A DNA stretch of 64,000 nt from Erwinia_E haradaeae_B (GTDB taxonomy: Bacteria > Pseudomonadota > Gammaproteobacteria > Enterobacterales > Enterobacteriaceae): positions 620,001 to 684,000 of the forward strand of contig NZ_LR217730.1 in the NCBI RefSeq assembly GCF_900698985.1, given 5' to 3'. Position 1 is the first letter of the stretch. Every line of letters starts with the position of its first letter. Made by a program: the position numbers and the translations under genes. Below are positions 30,129 through 41,070 of the stretch, piece after piece. The notes beneath the pieces are model-generated. The model was given only the letters and a program-made list of their open reading frames with translations, was not told the DNA's origin and did not search any database.

Positions 30129-32195
30129 TTAATCTACTTGTGCAAAAGATTTTATATATCTATAAATCGCTATTTGAGAGCGAATCTTACGTCGTCTGCC
30201 TTGTGGTACATAACGATTACTTAAGTTTTTATCAATAAAACGAGCTTTTAAATTATCATTTATTAAGATCTTCATAATATTTATAATCTGTTGCTTAAGA
30301 ACAGGATTGAGTATAGCTACTCCGACTTCTATGCGATCATCAATATTGCGTGTCATCCAATCTGCTGAAGATAGGAATACTTTTGTCTCTAATCCATGAC
30401 GAAAAATATAAACACGATCGTGTTCCAAATAACGATCAACAATACTGATCGCACGAATATTTTCACTAATTCCTCTTAGTTTTGGTATGAGAGTACACAT
30501 ACCTCTAATTACTAGATCAATTCTTACACCACAACTAGAAGCAGTATATAAACGATCTACCAACCCTTTATCAACCAGATTATTTAATTTTAGGGTGATT
30601 GCAGCAGATACACCTTGTTTTGCATGAGTGATTTCATTATCGATTAATTGATAAAGACTATATCTCGCATTTTGCGGTGAAACTATAAGGTGTTTGAAGT
30701 TTACTGGGCGATATGGATTAGCAATAAAATGAAATACTTGTCGCACTTCATTAGTAATACGTGCATCAGCGGTTAGGAGAGAGTAATCCGTATACAATCT
30801 TGCAGTCTTTTCATTAAAGTTTCCAGTGCCAATGTGCGCATAGCGGTTAATTTCTCCATTTTCAAATCTTGAAATTAAAAATAATTTAGCGTGAATCTTC
30901 AAACCTGGTGCTGAGAAAATAACATGAACCCCAGCTTCAGTCAACCGCTTAGCCCAATGAATATTAGCCTCTTCATTAAATCTAGCCTGCAACTCAACTA
31001 CAACTGTAACTTTTTTACCATTATATGCGGCATGAATCATTGCATTAATAATACGCGAATCTTCAGCAACACGATAAATATTAATTTTAATTTCTAATAC
31101 AACGGGATCAAAAGATGCCTGATGAAGAAGATCTAGCACATGCTCAAATGTATGATATGGGTAATACAAAAGAATATCCCCAGTACGAATAGCATCGAAT
31201 CCATTTAAAAAACGATCAAATCGTAAATGTCGTAACTGTGCTAAAGGTTTATGAAATAAATGAGATTTACCAACATTTGGAAAATTGATAAAATCTTTAA
31301 AATTATGATAGCGCCCACCTGGTAAAATAGAGTCATACTTAGATAGATTTAGTTTATTACGCAAAATATTAACCATGACATCTGGCATGTCACGTTGATA
31401 AATAAAGCGCACTGGCTTAGCAGTTAATCTTTGTTTTAGACTAGAGGACATTAATTCTAATAAGCTGGATTCCATTTCAGTCACTAAGTCGTACTCTGCA
31501 TCACGCGTCATTTTGATGGCATAAGCATTAATTATATCATATTTAAATAATCCATAAAAAATGTCCTCTAAGCAATAACGCAAAACATTATCTAATAAAA
31601 TCATTGGTTTTCGACGACAAGGTAGCGCTGAAGGTAAATGTATAAAACGTGGCACTTTATCAGAGGGAATCTCAATTAAAGCATATTTTATCTCTGCACC
31701 ATATATAATTTCAACAGATAAATAAGTATAATTATCCTTTAAGAACCTCATTAAATCACTATCATGATTAATTAAAATGGGAGTTATATGTTGTCGCAAT
31801 TTATACTTAAAATAATTTCTTAACCAAGTTTTTTGATTCTCAGCTAACTGACGTTCATTAATTAAAAAAATTTCATTACGTGCCATTTCCAATAATAAAT
31901 CATTATATAAAATATTTAATTCTTGATCAAATATTAAAACTCGTTTCTGAATTTTTTTTAGTAAATTATATGAAGCGCCTGGAAGGTCTTGTTCTTTACT
32001 AATTAGTATACGCCGCTTCAGATCTGAAAATTTAACTTTATAAAACTCTTCTAAATTACTAGAATAAATACCAAGAAAACGCATACGTTCAATCAATGGA
32101 TTGGTCTTATCAGAAGCTTCTTGTAATACTCTTTCGTTAAAAGATAACCAACTTAATTCTTTTTCTATATATCGATGATCTTGATCCGTTGTCAC
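30129..32195 (-). CDS. ppk: Polyphosphate kinase 1
   Basis: Ppk1 reversibly builds inorganic polyphosphate from ATP. The 688 residues equal the E. coli length and align throughout, from YIEKELSWLSFNERVLQEA at the N-terminus to NRYVPQGRRRK..AIYRYIKS at the end. The autophosphorylated histidine lies in YAHIGTGNFNEKTARLYTDYS and the second active-site histidine in YLEHDRVYIF. PGGRYHNFKDFINFPN and KLNNLVDKGLVDRLY are conserved, so the enzyme looks active. The start is GTG with AGAGAGG upstream. ppx, its partner in E. coli, is not adjacent. Keeping a 2-kb polyphosphate gene in a reduced genome is notable. Confidence 0.96.
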   Translation of the reverse strand: MTTDQDHRYIEKELSWLSFNERVLQEASDKTNPLIERMRFLGIYSSNLEEFYKVKFSDLKRRILISKEQDLPGASYNLLKKIQKRVLIFDQELNILYNDLLLEMARNEIFLINERQLAENQKTWLRNYFKYKLRQHITPILINHDSDLMRFLKDNYTYLSVEIIYGAEIKYALIEIPSDKVPRFIHLPSALPCRRKPMILLDNVLRYCLEDIFYGLFKYDIINAYAIKMTRDAEYDLVTEMESSLLELMSSSLKQRLTAKPVRFIYQRDMPDVMVNILRNKLNLSKYDSILPGGRYHNFKDFINFPNVGKSHLFHKPLAQLRHLRFDRFLNGFDAIRTGDILLYYPYHTFEHVLDLLHQASFDPVVLEIKINIYRVAEDSRIINAMIHAAYNGKKVTVVVELQARFNEEANIHWAKRLTEAGVHVIFSAPGLKIHAKLFLISRFENGEINRYAHIGTGNFNEKTARLYTDYSLLTADARITNEVRQVFHFIANPYRPVNFKHLIVSPQNARYSLYQLIDNEITHAKQGVSAAITLKLNNLVDKGLVDRLYTASSCGVRIDLVIRGMCTLIPKLRGISENIRAISIVDRYLEHDRVYIFRHGLETKVFLSSADWMTRNIDDRIEVGVAILNPVLKQQIINIMKILINDNLKARFIDKNLSNRYVPQGRRRKIRSQIAIYRYIKSFAQVD

Positions 32196-32211
32196 TCTAT
32201 TCCTCTCTGTG

Positions 32212-32249
32212 GGGTTCAGGTATCTGTTGTTCTTTAATGGCTAGAACCC
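32212..32249 (-). promoter_or_regulatory. Inverted repeat in the ppk leader
   Basis: GGGTTC (32212-32217) and GAACCC (32244-32249) can pair across 26 nt just upstream of the ppk ribosome site. This is the most G+C-rich stem in the surrounding AT-rich sequence. A role in ppk expression is a guess. The span is too short and lacks arms for a tRNA. Confidence 0.25.
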
Positions 32250-35200
32250 AACATGTTAGTACTGTCTAACGTATAATCTGAGTAATATAAATTATGCTAA
32301 TTAATAATTATTGATTAATTCACAATAATCTGTTTATAAAAAGTATAAATCATATTTACAATAAAAAAGACTCTTAAAAACCAACTCACTGTGCAAGATC
32401 TAATATTCTTAATCATATATAATAAAAAAAATAAAATGGATATTAATAGATAACTTTCGCATTCTAATATTTAGCCAACTTCTTTAATTTACTTAATTTT
32501 TTCTTAATCACTATTAGCTATTTCATTTTCATAAATATATCTATATTTTTATACCATAATATATATTATAAAAAAATATTAAGATCTTTCGTCTAAAAGT
32601 TAAAGATTGCAAAGTTATTGCATCATCCTGTGTGATTTTATCACTATTAAAAATAGAAATATCTTATTGTTTTATCGAGAGCATAGCATTAAAAACTAAT
32701 GCATAATCACAAAAACATACAATAATATTGTAAATTGATATAAGTATTCTTTTAAGTAAAAATGACATTTTATTAACATATTAAGCTATTTGTATAGTAT
32801 GTACTTTATTAAATAATGTACTATCTATAATAAAAGTCTATATTCCTATCGAAATTTTTATAAAGGATATAAATAATCGAAACTAGTGTACTAGAAAAGG
32901 AAAAATATGGATATTTACTATCCAACATTCCACATTAGACCTACAAAATAAATGAATGATTTTAAGATCTGTTGATTATTAAATAATAATATACATAAAA
33001 TACATTACTAAATAAAAAAATCATCTTATGATACTGGAAAAAATTGTAAATTCTATGAGTACAATTATATTGTTTTAACAGTGCATTCAAAATATATAGT
33101 TTACGATCGATTAAATTTAGTTATTTCTTATAGTAAAAAAATAATGTAATCGCTCTATCACTAACGCCGCATTTCCTGCGATAAAACATTACAAGAAGTA
33201 ATGATAATACAAACTAAATTGTATAAAAACCTCCAAGATAAGAGGTTCTTAATCACATGAATACTATTCAGATTGCAAAAATTGACATATATAAAAAAAT
33301 AAAAAAAGTATTTAATAATACACAAAACTCAGGATCTAGCAAAGTATAATATAATACTAAATTAAATGGTTTACATATAAGCTGTATACGCTGTAATTAA
33401 TCACAGGCCATGTATGTATAGACTGAATTAAGAAAAGTATGGAAATATCTTGCATTCATGAATATTTTTATTTTCTTAAAAATAAATAAAACAACATAAA
33501 TAAATATTTCATATTATTTATTTTTAAAATTTCTGTGCTATTTTACCATTATATTTTATATTTAATATTTTATCAGTATTTGACTCTTAATAAATTTTAA
33601 AATTTTAATACATATCTTTAAACTAAAAACTTTAAAATATAACCTTAAAGCGAGATCTTGATAGTATCGAAAATAACTCGCAGATCACAGAAAATACAGG
33701 TATATTTTTTTAAATTAAAAATCATATATACTCTATATCAAAATATAATACATATCACTTTATTGTTTATATTGATTAAACCATAAGACTTTTATATCAT
33801 GTAATTTATATTATCAATATAGTAAAAAGATTATTATCAGTAAAAGATGATTAAGTGATACTCAATTACTAAACTTATAGACCGTTATCATATAAAAATA
33901 GCCACGCTTTGCAAAATTAGAATAAGATCTTCTAAATTTCCACTATTAAGATATTGTAACGTTAAGATTCATTTTTTTTGATTCTCCTGTATTAACTTAT
34001 CAAGAATAGAAATATTATTGGTTATTAAGAGCTCTTTGAGTAAAGTCTTTTGAAAGGTAATAATTTTTACTATAATTTGTATAATAAAAATTAAGAATAA
34101 TATGATTTATAATGAATATTTAAAACTAATCATATCATTAGAAATGATATAATGTACTATCCATGCTAAATCAAAATATAATCTTAATCAACAGTATGAT
34201 ATATATTGGAATATTTTATAGAAAAACAAATAGTGTGATCAATACTACAACGTTTAAAACAATAGATAATTTAGAATTTTAAATAAAACATGATATACGT
34301 CACAATATAAGTATATTTAATAGAATCTAAAAAAAATATGTATTTATATCTCAAATAATGTTACGTATTTTTATTAATAGTAAAATAATATTTTAATATT
34401 ACTCTATGATTTTGTCAAACATATAATATAAGTGTATATAAATTAATAGTAGAGCCTTTCTCTCGCGTTGTCTTTATCGGCACTCTATCATATTAAATTA
34501 TGTGCATGTTTATCAAATTTATTAACATAGATATACATCATATTAAAGATATTAGTATTCAAAGTCTACATTAGAATATATTTTTTATAATCCCTAATAG
34601 GAAATATATTTTTTAAATAAAAATTTAGAAATACTAAAGCATTTGATCCATACCCTAATACTGTTATATTTTAGTCTGCTAAGCACAAAAAAAATCGCCT
34701 GAACTATTTAGTAAAAAATAAACATAATACGTAGTGTATTTATTTTTAATGATATTCTTAGTATTAATTGCTGATTTTAAAATCAAAGCAGGAACTGAAA
34801 GTTTCCTGTGGAGATATATTAATAAAAAAAATAGAAAAATTCTCGTATTAGCCTAAGTAAAATCACTAAATATCTTATCAAATCTCTCTTGAATATTTAT
34901 TATTAAAAATAAAAAACTATATTTGAAACAGTATTATATTTTAGTATCTAAATATCGATTTTTTATAAAAATTTTTTAAAAATATCATAAATAAATGTCC
35001 TTGTATATCTTATCTTTATCAACCTTCTGCATAAATAACACTGTCTTAACTAAGATCTCAAAAACATAAACTGATGTATCATAGGAAAATCTTTCATTCA
35101 AAAAAATAAAAACCAATCTACTTCAATATAATATTCAATATTAATACTCAAGTAGCAATAATATTGAATTTTCTTAATATGTTTAATCAAAATTATTAGT

Positions 35201-36413
35201 TTAATACCTTGATACCATAAAAATCTAGCATAAGTATTCAAAAAGTTAATTAACGCTCATGAATAGGAATAGATAAAAATATATTTTATCTTGCTATATA
35301 TTATGTATTTAATACATGAGAAAGAGTTTTATGCATAGATAATCTTAATGAAGGTTTAATTACCATTAGACCATTATATCCGATATATAGTTATAGTTTA
35401 TATTTCAAATATACATACTTTTTTTATGTTACATGATTTTATGCATAACTTCCAGTATAACAATTTGATTATATCCTAAAAAGATAAGACTTACCATTGA
35501 TCTTATTTATAAAACCAGGAAAAAAATAAAGTCAAGAGATAATAATAAAAATATATAGTAATTAAGATATAAATCAAAAAATATATTTTAATATATCTAT
35601 ATATATAAAATAAATATCAGAGTATCTAGGTTTTGATAATACGGTAATAGATGGAATAACGTTGTCACAAATCTAAACATCAGTCTTAAAATAAGACTGT
35701 GTTATCTAAACACTAATTAAGATTAAAATTTAATCTCTTACTTCATTATATTTATTAATATTTTTACAAACTGAATCGTATCGCAAGGAACACCGATTTT
35801 TACTAAAGATAATAAAAAAAATAAAATGGCTTAAACTATAAATGTATAGACTACTCAAAGAGTTTAGCATTAGTTTTAGAAACTATCCTATAATAAAAAA
35901 AACTTAACATTAAATTATTTCTATAAAATTAATTATATTACTGATAAGTACTATTTATTTATTATATATATTCTATTGAATGTACCATATTCAATTTATA
36001 ACGAACTTATAGAATCATATAATTATAATTATATATACAATCAGATATAAAATATATACAAAATTAATAACTGGAATAATTTATCTCTTTTATCAGTTGT
36101 TTATAAAAACATATATGAATAACAATTAAAAACATAAAGGTGTTATAATCATTATTAATTCTATACTCAATGTTTAATTGACGCTAAAAGTAGAATAAAA
36201 ACATTATCATTAAGTTTGCAGATAAGAAAAATATTAATTTTATTTACTATCCAATTAAATTCATATTATATCATATATAAAATTATATATATTAATATTG
36301 ACCAGCGCATGCAACTGTATTTTTTAACTTGATATGGTTTTAATTAACCCCCTTTCGTAATAATCAGTATTACACCAAAAATTCAATATAGAACAATCAA
36401 GAGCATGTTTCTA
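32250..36413. other. 4.2-kb gene desert, ppk to udk
   Basis: This is the largest empty stretch of the window. No open frame with homology, tRNA, rRNA or DnaA-box cluster was found. Small patches stand out. Near 34455-34490, in G+C-richer sequence, one plus-strand frame reads SRVVFIGT and then, shifted, ACLSNLLT, resembling the start of methionyl-tRNA formyltransferase (LRIIFAGT..HLDALLS). The match is short and unproven. A TGATTTTAAAATCA palindrome (34772-34785) is followed by a CAGGAA/TTCCTG hairpin (34789-34808). CAGTCTTA/TAAGACTG forms an 8-bp hairpin (35681-35699). E. coli has dcd downstream of udk. No reliable dcd trace is seen near 36300-36400. Confidence 0.5.
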
Positions 36414-37061
36414 TTATTCAAAAAATTGATTAATTTTTGCTTTTAAAATATCAATCGCAATACGATTCTTCCCTCCACGCGGTACAATAATATCAGCATA
36501 TTGCTTACAAGGTTCAATAAATTGCAAAAACATAGGACGTACTGTCTTCTGATATTGATCCATAACAGAATCTATAGAGCGCCCTCTCTCGTTTACATCA
36601 CGCTTCATGCGCCGCATCAGACAAATGTCGAGAGAAGTATCCACAAAAATAGAAAAATTCATCTCCTGACGTAATTTTGCGTTTGTTAGCAACAAAATAC
36701 CTTCTAAGATAATTACCTTTTTTGGTTTTAAATGTAGTGTTTTTTTTGTACGTGTATGCTCAACATAACTATAAACTGGTAAATCAATTGAATATCCTGA
36801 TTTTAACATTTGCAGGTGTTGCAAAAGTAGATTATGATCCATAGCATTTGGATGGTCATAATTCGTTTTTACTCTTTCGGACATAGTTAAATGTCCCTGG
36901 TCTCTATAATAAGCGTCTTCAGGAATCACGCCAATATTATCATCACCAAAACGATCTCTAACTTCATGATACAACGTACTAGCAATCAGACTTTTACCTG
37001 AGGCGGATGCGCCTGAGATACCTACAATAACACACTGATGATGAGACGAATTGTCAACCAT
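36414..37061 (-). CDS. udk: Uridine/cytidine kinase
   Basis: Udk phosphorylates uridine and cytidine to UMP and CMP, a pyrimidine salvage step. That would suit a symbiont taking nucleosides from its host. The P-loop GISGASASGKS is followed by EDAYYRDQ, KTNYDHPNAMDH, LPVYSYVEHTR, VIILEGILLL, RRMKRDVNERGRS and RGGKNRIAIDILKAKINQFFE, matching E. coli Udk (213 aa) to its last residues. The frame extends 13 codons upstream to a GTG. The ATG chosen gives 215 aa with the family-like start MVDNSSHHQCVIVG and has AGGT upstream. The gene stands alone, and E. coli's neighbour dcd is missing. Confidence 0.96.
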   Translation of the reverse strand: MVDNSSHHQCVIVGISGASASGKSLIASTLYHEVRDRFGDDNIGVIPEDAYYRDQGHLTMSERVKTNYDHPNAMDHNLLLQHLQMLKSGYSIDLPVYSYVEHTRTKKTLHLKPKKVIILEGILLLTNAKLRQEMNFSIFVDTSLDICLMRRMKRDVNERGRSIDSVMDQYQKTVRPMFLQFIEPCKQYADIIVPRGGKNRIAIDILKAKINQFFE

Positions 37062-38138
37062 ATTTAAACGACCTGCACTGAAAACAGCATAAAAAGGCAC
37101 TATGAATATTTATAGATTGTCCGATGCAGAAAATATCCATAAACCAGTCTAGGTGTAAAAACCTAAGCGCAATTTGTCGCTATATTATAATAATGTATAG
37201 TAGTAATATACTACTCATAGCGTTAGTTTTTCATAGTTATATCGCTATTATCTAATAGGATTTATAGAGTAGAACCTATACGGACCAGATAGTGACATAT
37301 ATTCTAAGAATTTTATTTTTCTAATTTTAAATCTGCTAGCCTACAATAGGCACATAGTAATATAGAAATTAAGATTCTATTTAGTGAGTATAATCTAATT
37401 GAGGTGCATTATAGTACTTGCTTATACATATTGATATAGTATTAAAAAATACTTGTTAGTATACGATCACTGCATTGATCATCAAAAATAATTGTTAATA
37501 CTTATGTTTATCAATTTTAATCGTGGGTACATATATTTTTTATATTCTAAACATTTTTATTTGGTGGGTAATCTATCAGAAAATTATGCATAACAATCAG
37601 AGTAAATATTACTAATAGAGTTTTAAGCATCAGTAAATTGATAAATTCAAATCTCTGTTAATACTCAATTGATATTTTGTCTTTGATCATTAATAAATAA
37701 TAGAACTTTCTTGTTTTTTTTCGATGATCCAAAATAGTAGAGTCTTAAAAATAAGATCTTAAAATCTCACTACCTTCTTTTTTTAAAAGAATCTTTATTT
37801 TTGTAGTATGTATTTAAAACTTATTTACAATGTTTTTTTATATCATGATGATTAATATCATTATTAGTTTTATACTAATACAACTACTAGTAAATACGCC
37901 TGACTCTAAAAAATTACACTATTAGGATAATAATAATCTAAAGCAAAAGTATACATATACGATATTTTATATACTAGTTTTAAGATACAAATCTGTCCAA
38001 AGTAAACAGCTTCTTGATTGTATCTTAAATATTATAATATCCCATTTTAACCAACCATATCATTTTACCACAACCTTAACTATACTGAAACTAAAGATAT
38101 CCACTAAGTACTGCATGGAATAATATAAATATTATTTG

Positions 38139-38198
38139 CGAGATGATTGATATCATTCATAGATAAAAATATCTATTAAATGAATTGCGGATATCTCG
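38139..38198. other. Composite long hairpin
   Basis: Three nested stems are visible: CGAGAT/ATCTCG (38139-38144 with 38193-38198), ATTCAT/ATGAAT (38155-38160 with 38180-38185) and AGATA/TATCT (38161-38165 with 38170-38174). They are separated by short bulges. This could be a structured RNA or a decayed palindrome. No conserved RNA family was recognised. Confidence 0.3.
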
Positions 38199-38585
38199 AA
38201 GATTTGTGATAAAAACTTAGCAAAACATTATTCATAGTTACAGAACTATGAGAGAACTGTACAATCCCTGATAATAGATATTAAGATAAAATTATTCGAT
38301 TTTATTTTTGTGCCTCAATAGGCTTCATTAGACTAAAACGCAATACAGCTCATATTCTCAATTATCTTCGAAATCTTTTAATAAATCATTCTGTTTTTTT
38401 ACTGAAAATAATGTGAGAAATAATAAAACTTATGCTGAATTATAAAAATACGATATGAACTCTATTATTATAATATACATAAATTTTATTGATACATTCT
38501 TAAACTTTTATAAACGTCGTGCCGATAGAGTCCTAATAATTTAATTTTTATTATATAGTATTTAGATAATTTTATAAAATATAAA

Positions 38586-38600
38586 ATCTCTAGAAGAGAT
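38586..38600 (-). terminator. Candidate ptsI terminator
   Basis: ATCTCT (38586-38591) pairs with AGAGAT (38595-38600), with a 3-nt loop. Read on the minus strand the stem is followed by TTTTATATTTTAT. It lies about 70 nt after the ptsI stop codon. The stem is short, so strength is doubtful. Confidence 0.35.
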
Positions 38601-38667
38601 ATTCTGATATAAATTCTTTAATGTATTTTATTTCTGTTGATTTATATCATATAATAAAAATATATTT

Positions 38668-40401
38668 TTATTCTAAAGTTAACTTCCTTTCTTTAAGAAA
38701 ATCATTGACTATATTTACTATTGCATCAGAAGTCGGTTCAATTAACGCTTGTTGCGCTAATTTCTTGGTGTCTTCAAAATGCACACTACGAATAATTTTC
38801 TTTATACGTGGAATAGAAATAGCGCTCATGCTAAATTCATCCAGCCCCATACCTAATAATAATAGAGTTGCTCGTGGATCTCCTGCTAACTCACCACACA
38901 TACCTGTCCACTTACCTTCATAATGAGAAGCGTCAATGACTTTTTTAATTAACATCAAAACAGAAGGACACATGGGATTATATAAGTGAGATATAAGATC
39001 ATTTCCACGATCTACCGCTAAAGTATACTGTGTTAGGTCGTTTGTTCCAATACTAAAAAAATCCACTTCTTTTGCTAAGTGACACGCAATTATTGCAGAG
39101 GCAGGAGTTTCTATCATAATGCCAATCTCAATCTTGTTATTGAATTGGATAGATTCTCTATATAGTTGCTCTTTTAAGCTTTGAAGCTCTTTTTTTAAAA
39201 AACGCACTTCTTCAACAGAAATGACCATAGGAAACATAATACGCAATTCACCAAAAATAGAAGCACGCAACATAGCACGTAATTGTGCATGAAGCATATC
39301 AGTACGGTCCATCGAAATACGAATAGCCCGCCAACCAAGAAAAGGGTTAGTCTCTTTTGGTAGATTCATATATGGTAAATCTTTATCACCACCAATATCC
39401 ATAGTTCGTATTATTACACCACGAGCACCCACAGCTTCTACCACAGCTTTATAGACCTGAAACTGCTCTTCTTCGCTAGGTAATGAATTACGATCCATGA
39501 ATAAACATTCAGTACGATACAATCCTACACCTTCTGCACCATAACGTTTTGCCCCTGCAATATCATGTATCGTTCCAATATTGGCAGCAACCTGTACTTG
39601 ATGATTATCAAGAGTGATTGCCGGTAATGCTTTTAGTTTTAATAATTCGTTTTTTTTGATATTATGTTGATCGGCTAATTTTTTCAGCTCTTTAATTTTC
39701 TCTGGGGCTGGATTAACATATATTTGGTTATTTATGCCATCTAGAATTAAAAAATCGCCATCTTTAACTCGACGAGTAATATCTCCAGTACCAACAATAG
39801 CTGGTAACTCTAATGAACGAGCCATGATTGAAGTATGCGAAGTTTGCCCTCCAAGATCAGTAATAAAACCCAACACCTTTTTTAAGTTAATCTGGGCAAT
39901 ATCTGAGGGTGTTAAATCTTTAGCGATAAGTATAGCTTCTTCATTAATAGCACTAAGATCGGTAATCTGTAATCCTAAAATATTTTTTAATAGACGCTGA
40001 CCTATATCTAGTACGTCAGATGCGCGTTCTCTCAGATAAGCATCCTCGAGGTCCTCTAAGGCTTTGGCTTGAGCATTAATAACAGTATATACAGCAAAAT
40101 CAGCAGTAACTAACTCATCTTTAATAAAAGAAGTGATTTCCTGTTCAAGCTCCTCATCCTCTAGAAGCATAACATGTCCTTCAAAAATCTCTGTTTTTCC
40201 TGATCCATGCACTTTATTAGCTTTCATTTTAATTACTGCAAGTTGCTCGTAAGATTTTTGGCGACCATAAATAAAGCGCTGAATTTCACTGTTAATTTGG
40301 TCTAATGAGATAGTTTTTCTGTTGATAACAATCTCTTCTTCTTTAAGGAGAACAGCTTTTCCAAATGCTATCATTGGTGACGCAATAATACCTGAAATCA
40401 T
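38668..40401 (-). CDS. ptsI: Phosphoenolpyruvate-protein phosphotransferase (PTS enzyme I)
   Basis: Enzyme I takes phosphate from phosphoenolpyruvate and passes it to HPr for PTS sugar import. The 577 residues (E. coli 575) are complete. The phosphorylated histidine lies in GGQTSHTSIMARSLELPAIVGTG (His near residue 190). The PEP-binding signature IGTNDLTQYTLAVDRGND and the active-site cysteine in WTGMCGELAGD are present. AAGGTAGAG precedes the ATG. In E. coli the operon is ptsH-ptsI-crr. Here neither ptsH upstream nor crr downstream is found. HPr and an EII must be encoded elsewhere for this enzyme to be useful. Confidence 0.96.
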   Translation of the reverse strand: MISGIIASPMIAFGKAVLLKEEEIVINRKTISLDQINSEIQRFIYGRQKSYEQLAVIKMKANKVHGSGKTEIFEGHVMLLEDEELEQEITSFIKDELVTADFAVYTVINAQAKALEDLEDAYLRERASDVLDIGQRLLKNILGLQITDLSAINEEAILIAKDLTPSDIAQINLKKVLGFITDLGGQTSHTSIMARSLELPAIVGTGDITRRVKDGDFLILDGINNQIYVNPAPEKIKELKKLADQHNIKKNELLKLKALPAITLDNHQVQVAANIGTIHDIAGAKRYGAEGVGLYRTECLFMDRNSLPSEEEQFQVYKAVVEAVGARGVIIRTMDIGGDKDLPYMNLPKETNPFLGWRAIRISMDRTDMLHAQLRAMLRASIFGELRIMFPMVISVEEVRFLKKELQSLKEQLYRESIQFNNKIEIGIMIETPASAIIACHLAKEVDFFSIGTNDLTQYTLAVDRGNDLISHLYNPMCPSVLMLIKKVIDASHYEGKWTGMCGELAGDPRATLLLLGMGLDEFSMSAISIPRIKKIIRSVHFEDTKKLAQQALIEPTSDAIVNIVNDFLKERKLTLE

Positions 40402-40879
40402 AACTCTACCTTGAATTTATAAAACTTTATAAAAGAAGTTACTATATTAGTCATGCTGATTTTTTAAAAAATACAGCAAGACAATCAATTAAAAAATATT
40501 TAAAGATATCGTTTTTATTGATACTAAGCAGAAAGCAAAAATATTTATACTTAATAAGTATATAGCAAAGTATATGGAAGATTTTTAAATATTAATTTTA
40601 TTTTAAAACTATTATCAGAAAGATAATGACCTGTAATCCATCGTGGATGATTTTATCCTAATTAACCAACAGACATAATACTCACATCGTAAAAAATCAT
40701 TATTCTAATAAATACATATATGATTTTTTTCAGAATAAAATTATACGCTCATGTGAAATAAAATCTGAACTCTAAAAAATTGTTACATGTTGATAAAAAA
40801 ATATAGAACATATCTATACTATCATTATGCAAAGATTAAATACAATCTACCTCAATATAATCGCCTGACTAAACACATT
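40402..40879. other. Gap upstream of ptsI, where ptsH would lie
   Basis: About 0.48 kb between ptsI and the rpmB remnant. ptsH (255 bp) lies here in E. coli, but I could not read HPr motifs (for example the LHTRPA phosphorylation site) on the minus strand. ATCCA/TGGAT (near 40638-40650) is a trivial 5-bp stem. Confidence 0.5.
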
Positions 40880-41070
40880 ATGACCAAAGTCTGCGATGTT
40901 AGCTATATTTTTCGTACGCATTGCCAACCGACGCCATTAATATTAGGAGAGCTGAGCATTAAACTCAAATCATTTTTCTGAAATTAAGAGTATATTAACT
41001 ATACTTTAATAACTTTAAAGCCTGATTATAACAGTAAAAAGATAGATCTAACCTGAATTAAAGGATATCA
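40880..41070 (+). pseudogene. rpmB: Probable decayed ribosomal protein L28 gene
   Basis: The frame begins ATG-ACC-AAA-GTC-TGC-GAT-GTT (MTKVCDVS), matching the L28 start MSRVCQVT. It goes out of frame within the next 22 bases. It then resumes in another frame as NRRH (L28 NNRSH), followed by LNSNHF (L28 LHSHRF) and EIK..LTIL (SEKRFVTL) before several stops. Order, spacing and the locally higher G+C content all fit a dead rpmB. A very faint rpmG-like stretch may follow near 41105-41170, as in the E. coli rpmB-rpmG operon, but I do not claim it. L28 is widely conserved, so a second intact copy elsewhere is possible. Confidence 0.55.

Larger units (their letters stand above)
37062..38667. other. 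Gap, udk to ptsI, where crr would lie
   Basis: 1.6 kb of AT-rich sequence. In E. coli crr (EIIA-Glc, 0.5 kb) follows ptsI, which would place it at the right end of this gap on the minus strand. No EIIA-Glc motif can be read. Three structured spots lie where crr is expected: a composite hairpin at 38139-38198, TCATAGTT/AACTATGA with an ACAG loop (38232-38251), and the ptsI terminator candidate at 38586-38600. Confidence 0.5.

Noticed and set aside
32250..36413. Replication origin in the 4.2-kb desert
   Set aside because: There is no cluster of DnaA boxes and no adjacent dnaA, dnaN, gidA or mioC. Isolated TTATCAAC-like words occur throughout AT-rich sequence.
40787..40981. 64-codon frame as a real small gene
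   Set aside because: Its second half matches the decayed rpmB start and then runs out of frame. The first half is unrelated AT-rich sequence.
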